Below are positions 8,328 through 15,505 of a stretch of 64,000 nucleotides of DNA, piece by piece. The stretch comes from Calditrichota bacterium (GTDB lineage Bacteria; Calditrichota; Calditrichia; Calditrichales; J004): assembly GCA_013112635.1 (NCBI GenBank), contig JABFGF010000001.1, forward strand, positions 1 through 64,000, in the 5' to 3' direction. The position numbers and the translations under genes are program-made. Within the stretch, counting starts at the first letter, position 1. Each line of letters begins with the position of its first letter. Below the pieces are notes generated by a model. That model made no database searches, was not told the DNA's origin, and saw only the letters and a list, made by a program, of their open reading frames with translations.

Positions 8328-8341
8328 TGTACATAAGTACA
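8328..8341. promoter_or_regulatory. TGTAC-N4-GTACA palindrome in the transposase promoter (inner copy)
   Basis: TGTACATAAGTACA lies 15 bp upstream of the transposase ATG. It directly adjoins a TATAAT on the - strand (8343-8348), with TTGACA at 8361-8366. The spacing of those two hexamers (12) is too short for a standard sigma-70 pair, so the exact -10 is uncertain. The same palindrome, with 9-bp matching flanks, sits in the intI promoter (15479-15492). Its 5-4-5 layout resembles LexA boxes of some phyla. Confidence 0.55.
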
Positions 8342-8436
8342 TATTATATAAGAAATGAAATGTCAATATACAAGGGAAAATTTATTGAGGGAGGTAGAAA
8401 AAAAATCCTAATCAACCTGCGGACATAACCGCTTCA

Positions 8437-8533
8437 ATATAACGCTGAGCATAAGAGGATTTAACCGAGTATAAACTTCAAACCCTGAATTCATGCTCCG
8501 GCGGTTAAATTCCTACTTAATGCTTTTGTTATG
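8437..8533 (-). other. attC site
   Basis: TATAACGCTGAGCATAAGAGG left part, arms GGATTTAACCG and GGCGGTTAAATTCC around ATTCATGCTCC, right core TTTTGTTATG. Confidence 0.88.
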
Positions 8534-9268
8534 CATTGTTTGATTTTGAATTTCAAAGTAATCACCATACCAATCCCACATACAAAAGGCTTTTTCAAAA
8601 TTGCACTTATATTTATAATTTTTTGTTTCAATATCTGGATCAAAAAATGATGATGGAAAATTACTGTCAGCAACTACTAATAACCAACATTCTTCACATT
8701 TTTCTTTATATGAATCCAATTTTGTATTTTTTACATTTATAATATCCTGTAGTTCTTGAATAAAATTCTTTTGAACAAAACCTGCAACAGGTACTTGCCA
8801 ATAGTTTTTAGTTAAGAATGAAAAATTTGAAATACGTATTGAGTCAAAGTATTCTGGAAAATTTTCAAGATCTTCAAAATTATTATTAACTCGCACTGTG
8901 CTATCTTTTCCTGGAAGGTTTTGAATAATTAAATCCTTCAGTTTTTTGGCTAAATCATATCTCTGAGCTTTTGTGAGTTTAGGATAACTTCCAAAAAACA
9001 CAGCGACATCTAATGCAGGGAATTTCTCAAGTTCAGTATAGCTTTGCATTGCTATTTTTACAATAGAATCTCTTTCTGATTCTAAGGCATGCAGTGGTCT
9101 TCCCTCAATTTTTCTGTTTTTGAAAATTCTTGTAACTTCAATACCAACTTTTACTTTGTTGTGCTTAAAAATAAAATCAGGGCATTCGGAGTTTGAAGGT
9201 TCTGTTTTTATTCCAAGCTTTTTAAAAAGCTCTTTTACAAATACTATTTCTTCTTCTTTTTTATCCAT
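8513..9268 (-). CDS. PD-(D/E)XK nuclease-like cassette protein
   Basis: The start is placed at MDKKEEEIVFVKELF; the upstream extension to 9397 is attC DNA. The 251-residue protein has no signal peptide. Residues 1-50 read as helix, then CPDFIF (Asp31), then KVGIEVTRI (Glu44, Thr46). This strand-turn-strand arrangement matches the D...ExK core of restriction-endonuclease-fold proteins, with Thr where Lys is usual. The remainder has no recognised domain; two Cys-x2-Cys-like groups (CEECW and further) may bind metal. A nuclease or DNA-binding role is possible, but the Lys replacement leaves catalysis doubtful. The reading frame ends inside its own attC. It is the immediate neighbour of the inner transposase cassette. 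Confidence 0.55.
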   Translation of the reverse strand: MDKKEEEIVFVKELFKKLGIKTEPSNSECPDFIFKHNKVKVGIEVTRIFKNRKIEGRPLHALESERDSIVKIAMQSYTELEKFPALDVAVFFGSYPKLTKAQRYDLAKKLKDLIIQNLPGKDSTVRVNNNFEDLENFPEYFDSIRISNFSFLTKNYWQVPVAGFVQKNFIQELQDIINVKNTKLDSYKEKCEECWLLVVADSNFPSSFFDPDIETKNYKYKCNFEKAFCMWDWYGDYFEIQNQTMHNKSIK

Positions 9269-9278
9269 TTTCCTAAAT

Positions 9279-9409
9279 GCATAACGTCGGCGATCAGGGG
9301 ACCAAAACCCGGCGGCCACTCGGCGTTTGCAGTCCAGAGGACTACGGACGTGACCACGAACCCGGGAACCAAAACGGCGTTTTGGTTCCCATTGCATTGC
9401 ATTGTTATG
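9279..9409 (-). other. Long attC site
   Basis: CATAACGTCGGCGATCAGG left part, an approximately 130-bp GC-rich body with arms GGGGACCAAAACCCGG and CCGGGAACCAAAACGGCG, right core CATTGTTATG. GC content is visibly higher than the rest of the array, suggesting a different source. Confidence 0.8.
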
Positions 9410-9445
9410 CTTTCTTTAATACCTCTCGCCAAGGTTGCAATTCAT

Positions 9446-9964
9446 TTAATCGAAATATATCTTTTGTATTTCCACTCCTAATTCTTCAAGACTATTTAAA
9501 ATTTGAATATTTTTTATGTCAGAATTACGATTGTGTAATTCAAAAGTATTTCCATTGACTTTATAGAATAAAATACTTTTAGGTAAACTTGCAGTTATTG
9601 TTGGCCAATATTCTGAAAGATATCTTCTCCCATTAACAATTAATACGAACGGTCTGACAATGCTTGATAATGATAATTTATCTGTATCTTCTATCCTAAA
9701 CTGGAAAAACATTATTTTTCCATCGCTATTATAGTATGCTGTTACAGTTTGTATATTATCATCAGTAATGAATGAACTCATTTCTAAATCGACCTTGTTA
9801 ATTTCTTCATTACCTACATCTTCAAAAGAAAGTAAAGTATTTTCGAGATAGTACATTTCAAAAGATGATGTTTTCCCATTTTCAGTTGAATTACTACAGC
9901 TGTTCAAGATCAAAAGCAATAAAGACATAGTAGTAAACAAAAAAGTGGTTTTACTTAAATTCAT
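9446..9964 (-). CDS. Hypothetical lipoprotein (cassette)
   Basis: The 172-residue protein has a lipoprotein signal: a hydrophobic stretch MSLLLLILNSCSNS with the likely lipidated Cys in LNSC. The mature part has several strand-like segments (VTAYYNSDGKIMFFQFRIED) but no family that I recognise. It would be anchored to the inner or outer membrane facing the periplasm. ATG start, stop about 36 bp before its attC at 9279. It is one of several exported proteins in the array. Function unknown. Confidence 0.68.
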   Translation of the reverse strand: MNLSKTTFLFTTMSLLLLILNSCSNSTENGKTSSFEMYYLENTLLSFEDVGNEEINKVDLEMSSFITDDNIQTVTAYYNSDGKIMFFQFRIEDTDKLSLSSIVRPFVLIVNGRRYLSEYWPTITASLPKSILFYKVNGNTFELHNRNSDIKNIQILNSLEELGVEIQKIYFD

Positions 9965-9986
9965 TTTATCACTCCTGGTTAAAAAG

Positions 9987-10082
9987 CATAACGACCGAGG
10001 TTAAGGTGATTTGCCACTGCAAACTTTTTAAACTTGAAATCATGCTCTGAGTGGCAAATTCACCTTGAACCTTTTGTTAGCA
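9987..10082 (-). other. attC site
   Basis: CATAACGACCGAGGTTAAGG left part, arms GGTGATTTGCCACTG and GAGTGGCAAATTCACC around AATCATGCTCT, right core TTTTGTTAG. The inner arms are close to the site at 1289. Confidence 0.88.
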
Positions 10083-10124
10083 ATTATAGTTGGTTGAGAA
10101 TAATTAAAATATAAAATTCCAACA

Positions 10125-10640
10125 CTATGGGCTAACTCCATCGAAAGGAATCGGTAGGACTCCCTTGACACCCAAATCAAAATGTATTTTCTCTAAAGAA
10201 TATAAGTTCAACTCTAAACTTGGAAAAAGCCACATACCTGAATAAATAGTTGATCTGAATCCGATGTTATTAACTCCGTTCATTTTATTGAATAAAATCC
10301 CGATACTTCCTCCATTGAAAAGGTTAATAACCGAGTCCTCGTCTTCAGGGAACGAACCATATTGAGCCTCGAAATAATGGAAATTTTCATTATGTTTTTT
10401 TTTATCATCAAAAAAAATAAATTTGTATCCATATGTAACATTGTAGAATTCTAAATGGTCATATGTGTTTCTTCCATATTGCCCAAGGCTAAGTTTGAGA
10501 TTAAACGTCATATCTTGTCCAAAACTATAACCTATTCGAATCCCAGGACTAATATAGTACTCTCGCTTACTTGCACTTATCACTTCTAAAGGGATAAAAC
10601 TAAAAAGAATTGCAATGATAAAATATTTTTTAATGTTCAT
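10125..10640 (-). CDS. Hypothetical exported protein, possible outer-membrane barrel (cassette)
   Basis: The 171-residue protein starts with a signal peptide, MNIKKYFIIAILFSFIPLEVISAS. The mature region contains amphipathic strands with glycine and aromatic residues (SPGIRIGYSFGQDMTFNLKLSLGQ, NVTYGYKFIFFDD) consistent with a small outer-membrane or secreted beta protein. No conserved domain is recognised. It lacks a C-terminal Phe/Trp barrel signal (it ends PFDGVSP), so it may be incomplete as a barrel. ATG start, stop about 40 bp before the attC at 9987-10082. Function unknown. Confidence 0.62.
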   Translation of the reverse strand: MNIKKYFIIAILFSFIPLEVISASKREYYISPGIRIGYSFGQDMTFNLKLSLGQYGRNTYDHLEFYNVTYGYKFIFFDDKKKHNENFHYFEAQYGSFPEDEDSVINLFNGGSIGILFNKMNGVNNIGFRSTIYSGMWLFPSLELNLYSLEKIHFDLGVKGVLPIPFDGVSP

Positions 10641-10654
10641 TTTATACTTTTGTT

Positions 10655-10749
10655 GCTAACGGCTGATATTTAGCCGATTTGCGATTGTGAAACTTCCAAA
10701 CCGAAATCATGCTCCCGCGAGCGAATTCGGCTACAATATATTGTTATGT
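10655..10749 (-). other. attC site
   Basis: GCTAACGGCTGATATTTAGCC left part, arms TAGCCGATTTGCG and GCGAATTCGGCTA around AATCATGCTCCCGC, right core TATTGTTATG. Nearly the same as 4399. Confidence 0.9.
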
Positions 10750-11345
10750 GTTACACTGTTTTTAATAAATTGAACTTTAAAATGATTTAACCACTCTTTT
10801 GTCTTTCGAAAATTACCCTCTTGATCCTTCTCAATATAAATCGCACTATCTTGTTCCGAAAATAGAATGGTATCAGGTATAAATGAGTTGTCGTAAGGTT
10901 TAATGCTAAAAATAATTGTGTCAAGATTCATTGTGAATCGACCTTCGTATTTTATATAAAGTCCAAGCATCCCGTCTACACGATTCTCACAATCTCCATT
11001 TTCTCTAAAGATTAGAGTATGGTGAGATAAATCATCTTTTAAAGTAGCAGTCATTATTCTTTCGGATTTAATCAACTCGGAATTATGAAGATTAAAAATG
11101 ATAATCCCTAATAAAAAGGTTGAATGAGAAAAGATCTTTATTCTATTAATTTTCTTTCTAATCAAAGATATAATCGTTTCAATAATAGATATAAAATACA
11201 ATAAAATAACTACAAGGAAGATGCCATTATAAGCAATAAGATTGAGAATCATTCCTCCAAAATAATCTGAGATTATCCAACAAATCATACCTACTGATGA
11301 AATTATTGATAATGCTTCAAACACTGTAATTTTTTTTATTCTCAT
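10731..11345 (-). CDS. Hypothetical integral membrane cassette protein
   Basis: The 204-residue protein starts at MRIKKITVF; an in-frame TTG nine bases upstream (11354) is possible. The N-terminal half has about three hydrophobic segments (residues 12-30, 35-57 and 70-90). The C-terminal half is a soluble beta-rich domain (LIFRENGDCENRVDGMLG, TIIFSIKPYD) that resembles lipocalin-like or copper-resistance style beta domains only in pattern. It probably sits in the inner membrane with an exposed C-terminal domain. The reading frame ends inside its attC (10655-10749), so the last residues are encoded by attC. Function unknown. Confidence 0.6.
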   Translation of the reverse strand: MRIKKITVFEALSIISSVGMICWIISDYFGGMILNLIAYNGIFLVVILLYFISIIETIISLIRKKINRIKIFSHSTFLLGIIIFNLHNSELIKSERIMTATLKDDLSHHTLIFRENGDCENRVDGMLGLYIKYEGRFTMNLDTIIFSIKPYDNSFIPDTILFSEQDSAIYIEKDQEGNFRKTKEWLNHFKVQFIKNSVTHNNIL

Positions 11346-11368
11346 TTTTTCCAATTTTTAAGAAAACA

Positions 11369-11471
11369 CATAACGTTTAGGTTTACCTGCGCTGAAGGCA
11401 ACTCAAACAACCGTTACTTTTTCCGAATCATCGTTGCACTGTATAGCGTCAGGTACAACCTTGTGTTATGT
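11369..11471 (-). other. attC site
   Basis: CATAACGTTTAGGTTTACC left part, arms GGTTTACCTGCGCTG and GCGTCAGGTACAACC around GAATCATCGTTGC, right core GTGTTATG. Sequence differs from the main types. Confidence 0.75.
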
Positions 11472-12119
11472 ATTACTTGCTTGTGCTGACGGAATAATAA
11501 ATTTGAAATTATCACTCAGCTCTATCTTTGTCTCATTTGCGAATGTAACTATTTCAGAAATACAGTTGGTTCTGTCAGCATTTTTTATAAACCTTAAAGG
11601 TAAAACGTATCTATTCTTTTGAGTAACGAAATTAATACTATTAAAAACACTGTCGTAATTAATTTTGTTTATTTCAGAGGCTTCTATTTTCTTCCAGGTC
11701 ACTTTACACAGATTTACCATATTTTGTTCAATCCAGAATTTAAAAAATGATTTTTTTTTCTTTAAAAAAAGATCAATAAAATGCATAAGCCCAAATATTA
11801 TAGCCATTATCCTCAGGAAATCTTTATCTGGATTATTACTCACTATAAATACAACAAAGAAGAGTATAAATAAGATGTTGTACCAATAAAAAATGGGAAC
11901 ATATGAAATCTTCATATGAAACGTCCTTTTTGAATTTTCATCTTTCTTTGAAGTAGTTATCTCTTTCTTTGAGGTATAAATTCTCAGAATAAAAGCTAAA
12001 ATGATTAATACACCGGTTATGGTATCTAGATAAACAGTTTGATCCCAATGTAATCTTAAAAAGACTAATACAATGATTGCTAAAATAATTATGGTAAAGT
12101 ATAAATCTATTTTCTTCAT
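11466..12119 (-). CDS. Hypothetical four-TM membrane cassette protein
   Basis: The start is placed at MKKIDLYFTIIILAI; the frame stays open upstream to 12188 but through attC. The 217-residue protein has hydrophobic helices at about residues 7-23, 33-47, 73-95 and 103-118. A C-terminal soluble part follows (KVTWKKIEASEINKINYDSVFNSINF, ending ELSDNFKFIIPS). The soluble part has a PH-like strand pattern often seen in bacterial membrane proteins of unknown role. The stop overlaps the attC at 11369-11471. No partner gene is present in its cassette. Confidence 0.6.
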   Translation of the reverse strand: MKKIDLYFTIIILAIIVLVFLRLHWDQTVYLDTITGVLIILAFILRIYTSKKEITTSKKDENSKRTFHMKISYVPIFYWYNILFILFFVVFIVSNNPDKDFLRIMAIIFGLMHFIDLFLKKKKSFFKFWIEQNMVNLCKVTWKKIEASEINKINYDSVFNSINFVTQKNRYVLPLRFIKNADRTNCISEIVTFANETKIELSDNFKFIIPSAQASNT

Positions 12120-12131
12120 AGTGGTCTTAAT

Positions 12132-12227
12132 ACATAACGCTGAGTATTTAGGCGATTTGCGATTGTAAATATTCGAACCCTGGTTCATGCTCCGACGAGC
12201 GAATTCGCCTACAATACATTGTTATGT
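12132..12227 (-). other. attC site
   Basis: CATAACGCTGAGTATTTAGGC left part, arms AGGCGATTTGCG and GCGAATTCGCCT around GTTCATGCTCCGACGA, right core CATTGTTATG. Confidence 0.9.
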
Positions 12228-12355
12228 TGTAAATTGTTAAAATATTAACTTTGCCCATAAATTCGTTTTTTATCGAATTCAATAATTGACATAATATTTT
12301 TTGAAAGAACATTTGGACAAATCCATTCATACCTTTTAGATCTAAATCTTTTTAA

Positions 12356-12829
12356 TTAATTTGGAGACCCAAGGTCACAAACATTTGGAAAAATTATTTC
12401 TGAAAGAAATTCCATTTTCTTTTTTGCCTCTTTTGAAGTCTCCACAAACTTTGACGCAATGGAATAGAATTCAAATGCTAATCTCAAAACCAATTTTCTT
12501 TCAAAGGAATTTTTTTCAAAATCATTCAAAGTTGTGTTTACCAGAATTTCACCTTTCAAAAAATAAAAATTGCCATTTAGTGGATTAAGTGTTAATGCTT
12601 GATCAATGTAATAAGATGATGCTTCCCAATATTCGCTCTCAAAAAATATTTTGGATAAATTTGATAATTCTTCAGGATCAGAAACCGTATTTGGATTTTT
12701 GAGTAATTCTTTAACTTTGTTACCATCCTCAAGATTTGCATTATTAATCTTGAATTGTCTTAACCCAGAACAATTTAAAAGAAGAACGATACTTATTATG
12801 GTCGAAATTATTTTTAGAATGTATCTCAT
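12356..12829 (-). CDS. TPR-like lipoprotein (cassette)
   Basis: The 157-residue protein has a lipoprotein signal (MRYILKIISTIISIVLLLNCSG, lipobox LLNC). It is followed by helical pairs resembling tetratricopeptide repeats: YWEASSYYIDQALTLNPLNGNFYFLKGEIL (about residues 70-100) has the small and aromatic residue spacing of a TPR. It would be a membrane-anchored periplasmic adaptor. The stop falls about 130 bp before its attC, a longer 3' spacer than in other cassettes, with no further gene in it. Binding partner unknown. Confidence 0.66.
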   Translation of the reverse strand: MRYILKIISTIISIVLLLNCSGLRQFKINNANLEDGNKVKELLKNPNTVSDPEELSNLSKIFFESEYWEASSYYIDQALTLNPLNGNFYFLKGEILVNTTLNDFEKNSFERKLVLRLAFEFYSIASKFVETSKEAKKKMEFLSEIIFPNVCDLGSPN

Positions 12830-12842
12830 AATTTTTTTACAG

Positions 12843-12938
12843 CATAACGGCTGAGCATAAGAGGATTTAACCGTTCAAAAACTCTCATACCGAAATCATG
12901 CTCCCGCGGTTAAATTCCTACTTAATGCTATTGTTAGC
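12843..12938 (-). other. attC site
   Basis: CATAACGGCTGAGCATAAGAGG left part, arms GGATTTAACCG and GCGGTTAAATTCC around AATCATGCTCC, right core TATTGTTAG. Close to the site at 8437. Confidence 0.9.
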
Positions 12939-13313
12939 GATTATTTTTTTATAACCCATTACAAAAATGGTTGAAAAAGCTGCCATTAAAATCCAATCTC
13001 TCAGCCTGATATTTGGACTATCTGAAAATAACTCTGTAAAAAACAAAACAAGTATCAGAAAAAAAATAAATAGAAAAATCAAAAAAACTATTTTTTCAAA
13101 TGTCATTACATTTTTCCCAACTAACTTTAATCCGTAAATATTGATTTTAAAAAAATAGTAAAGACATCCAAAAATAATTGCATACAAAAGGAACGAATCT
13201 GCGTGATCAAATAAACCTAAATGTCCATGGCTCCCAGCACCAAGGATTGCAAAAGTAAAGAAAGCTACGATTAATAATAAAAATGCTATTCCAAATAAAA
13301 AGACATTTTTCAT
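12918..13313 (-). CDS. Small four-TM membrane cassette protein
   Basis: The 131-residue protein is almost entirely hydrophobic. Helices lie at about residues 5-27, 38-55, 70-92 and 108-124, with a GAGSHGHLGLFDHADS loop rich in His and Asp after the first helix. No family is recognised. The frame enters the attC, which encodes the last residues (ANNSIK). About 220 bp upstream of the start, up to the cassette junction at 13533, hold no gene and could carry a promoter. It lies directly behind the attI-proximal transposase cassette. Confidence 0.6.
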   Translation of the reverse strand: MKNVFLFGIAFLLLIVAFFTFAILGAGSHGHLGLFDHADSFLLYAIIFGCLYYFFKINIYGLKLVGKNVMTFEKIVFLIFLFIFFLILVLFFTELFSDSPNIRLRDWILMAAFSTIFVMGYKKIIANNSIK

Positions 13314-13530
13314 TTTTTAAGCGATCTATCCTTGGTTCAGTCCAATAAATTTCCACATTGTCTATCTAACCTTCAAAATATTTAAAATAAATGATATTGA
13401 GATTTTTTAAAGTCATACAAATTTGGAAATCAATGAATCAATCTCTTCATGATTTAAACAAAATGTAACAATAAACCGGCCTAAATTAAAATCTACAATA
13501 CTAACTTTTACGTTATTTGAAGTTCAGATC

Positions 13531-13663
13531 GCTAACGTATCGGGTATTAACCGGATTTGATCTCGATTACGCCGTTCCAATCTGCTTTCGGAACAACCCC
13601 TGGCATAAAAGCATGCGGCGTACCGGATCGAGATTAAATACCGTGTTCAATACCTTGTTATAT
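13531..13663 (-). other. Long attC site of transposase cassette, attI-proximal copy
   Basis: Identical to 6804-6936 from TAACG onward. It separates the first cassette of the array from the second. Confidence 0.85.
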
Positions 13664-13869
13664 TGAGCGCTCATGCTATGTGTACATCAACACTTTCATA
13701 ACGGTATAAATATTAATTAAAAATGCATAAAACAGCAACACTTAATTTTATACTTATTCTCTCGGGCTGATAACATCTGATTTTACCTGTTATTTTCAAT
13801 ATTGGGGCACACCAATCCCCCTGATGTTGATAAGCTCCCCCCTTTACTGTCCCTAAACCACAAACCCCT

Positions 13870-15039
13870 TTAAGATGTATCCACATAAGCAACCTGATCA
13901 TATTGTGGGTCTAGCATCATTCGGAAAAACATGGCCACCTTACAATGTGGGCAGCTATATAAATTCACTTCTTCCTGTTCATCACACAGCGCCCCATTAT
14001 TGGTAGTGTCCCCCATGTCAGATCGGATGCGCTGCAAAATATCCTTCTTTACCTTACCTGCCCAGAAACCGTAAAAGCGGATCTTGTTGAAGCCGTGGGG
14101 CAGAATGTGCAAAAGAAAGCGACGGATAAACTCTGCTGCGGGCAAGGTCATCTCCTTGTTAAAGGCGCCACCTTCGCTCCCTTGCTTGTAGTCTTTGTAA
14201 TTAAAACGCACCTTCTTTTCAGTACCGTCTATGATGCGCTTGTTGCTAATGGCCACCCGGTGCGAATAACGTCCGATATAGCGCACAACCATCTCGGCGC
14301 TACCAAAAGGTTTCTTGGCATAAACTCGCCACTTCTTATGGGCAATGGAATCCAGCATATGCTCAAATACATGTGCCTCTTTGTATAAACCAACACACTC
14401 CGGGATTACCAATTCCCTCTTATAATGCATCTTTTTCAGTTTAGATATAAACTTGCCACGGAACATTTTCCCCACAGCCCTTACCGGAAAGAGAAAACGG
14501 CTTTCATAGGGCAGGCTTTTCCATTCGCCTGTTTTCGCTATTCCACCTCCGGCGACAATTAAATGCAGGTGCACATGCTGTGATAAGCCCTGCCCCCAGG
14601 TATGCAGCAAGGCAAGGTACCCGCATTGCGCCCCAAGATAGTTTGGATCGTTGGCAAAAGTGTTAAGCGTTTCTTTGACACAACAAAAAAACAGGTTGTA
14701 TAAAAGCCTCTTGTTATAACTGATCAAATCGTTTAAACTGTGTGGAAGTGTAAACACCACATGGTAGTAAGGCACAGGCAAAAGCTCCTTTAAACGCTCT
14801 TTTACCCATTTCTCTTTCAGGATATATTGGCAGTTGGGACAATGACGGTCGCGGCAGGGATTATAGCAGGGACGTTCACCACCACACGAGCGACACTCAT
14901 AAAGATGGCCGCCAAGAGCTGCTGTACGGCAGTTCATGATCGCGTTAACAACTTTCCACTGTTTGGCTGACAGCCTATGCCCCTGGCTGTATTCTTTGAT
15001 GTTCTCACGGAAAATACGGGCTATGGTTGCACTTGACAT
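13870..15039 (-). CDS. IS91-family HUH (Y2) transposase, second copy
   Basis: The 389-residue product is identical to that of 7143-8312, with the N-terminal zinc domain, the His157/His159 HUH motif and the Tyr254/Tyr258 pair intact. Because it is the first cassette after the array promoter candidate (15209-15237), it could be transcribed from that promoter as well as from its own, which carries the TGTAC-N4-GTACA site at 15055-15068. Its activity would create single-stranded DNA, the form in which attC sites fold and are recombined. A functional link with the integrase is therefore possible but is inference. Confidence 0.93.
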   Translation of the reverse strand: MSSATIARIFRENIKEYSQGHRLSAKQWKVVNAIMNCRTAALGGHLYECRSCGGERPCYNPCRDRHCPNCQYILKEKWVKERLKELLPVPYYHVVFTLPHSLNDLISYNKRLLYNLFFCCVKETLNTFANDPNYLGAQCGYLALLHTWGQGLSQHVHLHLIVAGGGIAKTGEWKSLPYESRFLFPVRAVGKMFRGKFISKLKKMHYKRELVIPECVGLYKEAHVFEHMLDSIAHKKWRVYAKKPFGSAEMVVRYIGRYSHRVAISNKRIIDGTEKKVRFNYKDYKQGSEGGAFNKEMTLPAAEFIRRFLLHILPHGFNKIRFYGFWAGKVKKDILQRIRSDMGDTTNNGALCDEQEEVNLYSCPHCKVAMFFRMMLDPQYDQVAYVDTS

Positions 15040-15054
15040 ATCATATATTTATGG

Positions 15055-15068
15055 TGTACATAAGTACA
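15055..15068. promoter_or_regulatory. TGTAC-N4-GTACA palindrome in the transposase promoter (attI-proximal copy)
   Basis: Same sequence and position relative to the transposase ATG as 8328-8341. It lies about 411 bp from the matching palindrome in front of intI. Confidence 0.55.
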
Positions 15069-15208
15069 TATTATATAAGAAATGAAATGTCAATATACAA
15101 GGGAAAATTTATTGAGGGAGGTAGAAAAAAAATCCTAATCAACCTGCGGACATAACCGCTTCAATATAACATAATATTAGTGTGATTCAATCTTGTTTTC
15201 ACTCTATA

Positions 15209-15237
15209 ACTATACGACATAAAATCAACAGATTCAA
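15209..15237 (-). promoter_or_regulatory. Candidate cassette promoter Pc
   Basis: On the - strand TTGAAT (15232-15237), a 17-bp spacer and TATAGT (15209-15214) make a good sigma-70-like promoter pointing into the cassettes from inside the attI region, where Pc is found in other integrons. Experimental start site unknown. Confidence 0.5.
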
Positions 15238-15448
15238 CCGTTTAAAACTGTACTTTTTTATTAAATGCGGGAAACAAACTCGGTTTACTTTTAAACTAAA
15301 CTAAGCTATCCGTCATAAACTCAACACTTTATGGAAACTATCATCAAAGAACAAACCGCGTTGTAAACACGCTTTCAATTATTCTCCCAACCCGATAATT
15401 GTTTTATAAACAAATGTTTACAAAAAACAACCTTTTTTCAATACGCTA

Positions 15449-15476
15449 TTGACATATTTTAGAGATTTTGTATATT
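15449..15476 (+). promoter_or_regulatory. Candidate intI promoter
   Basis: TTGACA (15449-15454), a 16-bp spacer and TATATT (15471-15476) lie about 30 bp ahead of the intI start. The palindrome TGTACGCAAGTACA begins two bases after the -10, so a bound repressor would cover the transcription start. Confidence 0.65.
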
Positions 15477-15478
15477 GG

Positions 15479-15492
15479 TGTACGCAAGTACA
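15479..15492. promoter_or_regulatory. TGTAC-N4-GTACA palindrome (putative operator of intI)
   Basis: TGTACGCAAGTACA has perfect 5-bp arms and a 4-bp spacer. Flanking bases are also shared with the transposase promoter site (GGTGTAC-NN-AAGTACAT). In many integrons intI is repressed by LexA, whose boxes in Gram-positives and cyanobacteria have comparable 5-4-5 layouts. Assignment to LexA is inference; no lexA gene is in the window. Confidence 0.55.
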
Positions 15493-15505
15493 TTAAACGG
15501 ATTTA

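Larger units (their letters stand above)
6806..8443 (-). mobile_element. IS91-family transposase cassette, inner copy
   Basis: This 1638-bp unit is repeated without any difference that I can see at 13533-15170. The identity begins at TAACGTATC on one side and stops at TTCAATATAAC on the other. These are precisely the recombination junctions between neighbouring cassettes, so the element behaves as a gene cassette: transposase gene, about 200 bp of 3' region, then its own attC. No target-site duplication is expected or seen. About 16 positions shared outside the ORF include the promoter palindrome at 8328-8341. Confidence 0.9.
13533..15170 (-). mobile_element. IS91-family transposase cassette, attI-proximal copy
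   Basis: Second copy of the 1638-bp unit at 6806-8443, offset 6727 bp throughout. It occupies first position next to attI, where the integrase inserts new cassettes, so this is most simply the newest arrival in the array. Its right junction (TTCAATATAAC / ATAATATTAG) is the joint between cassette and attI. Confidence 0.9.
15171..15505. other. attI / promoter region between cassettes and intI
   Basis: This 335-bp non-coding stretch lies between the last cassette junction and the intI start. The crossover (GTT on the - strand) is at about 15168-15170. AT-rich DNA next to it should hold the attI binding sites, but I cannot define their limits. It contains a promoter candidate for the cassettes on the - strand and one for intI on the + strand, described separately. 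No gene is visible. Confidence 0.75.

Noticed and set aside
79-13663. CRISPR-like interpretation of the attC series
   Set aside because: The spaced sites are about 97 bp with inverted arms and gene-sized intervals, as in integrons.
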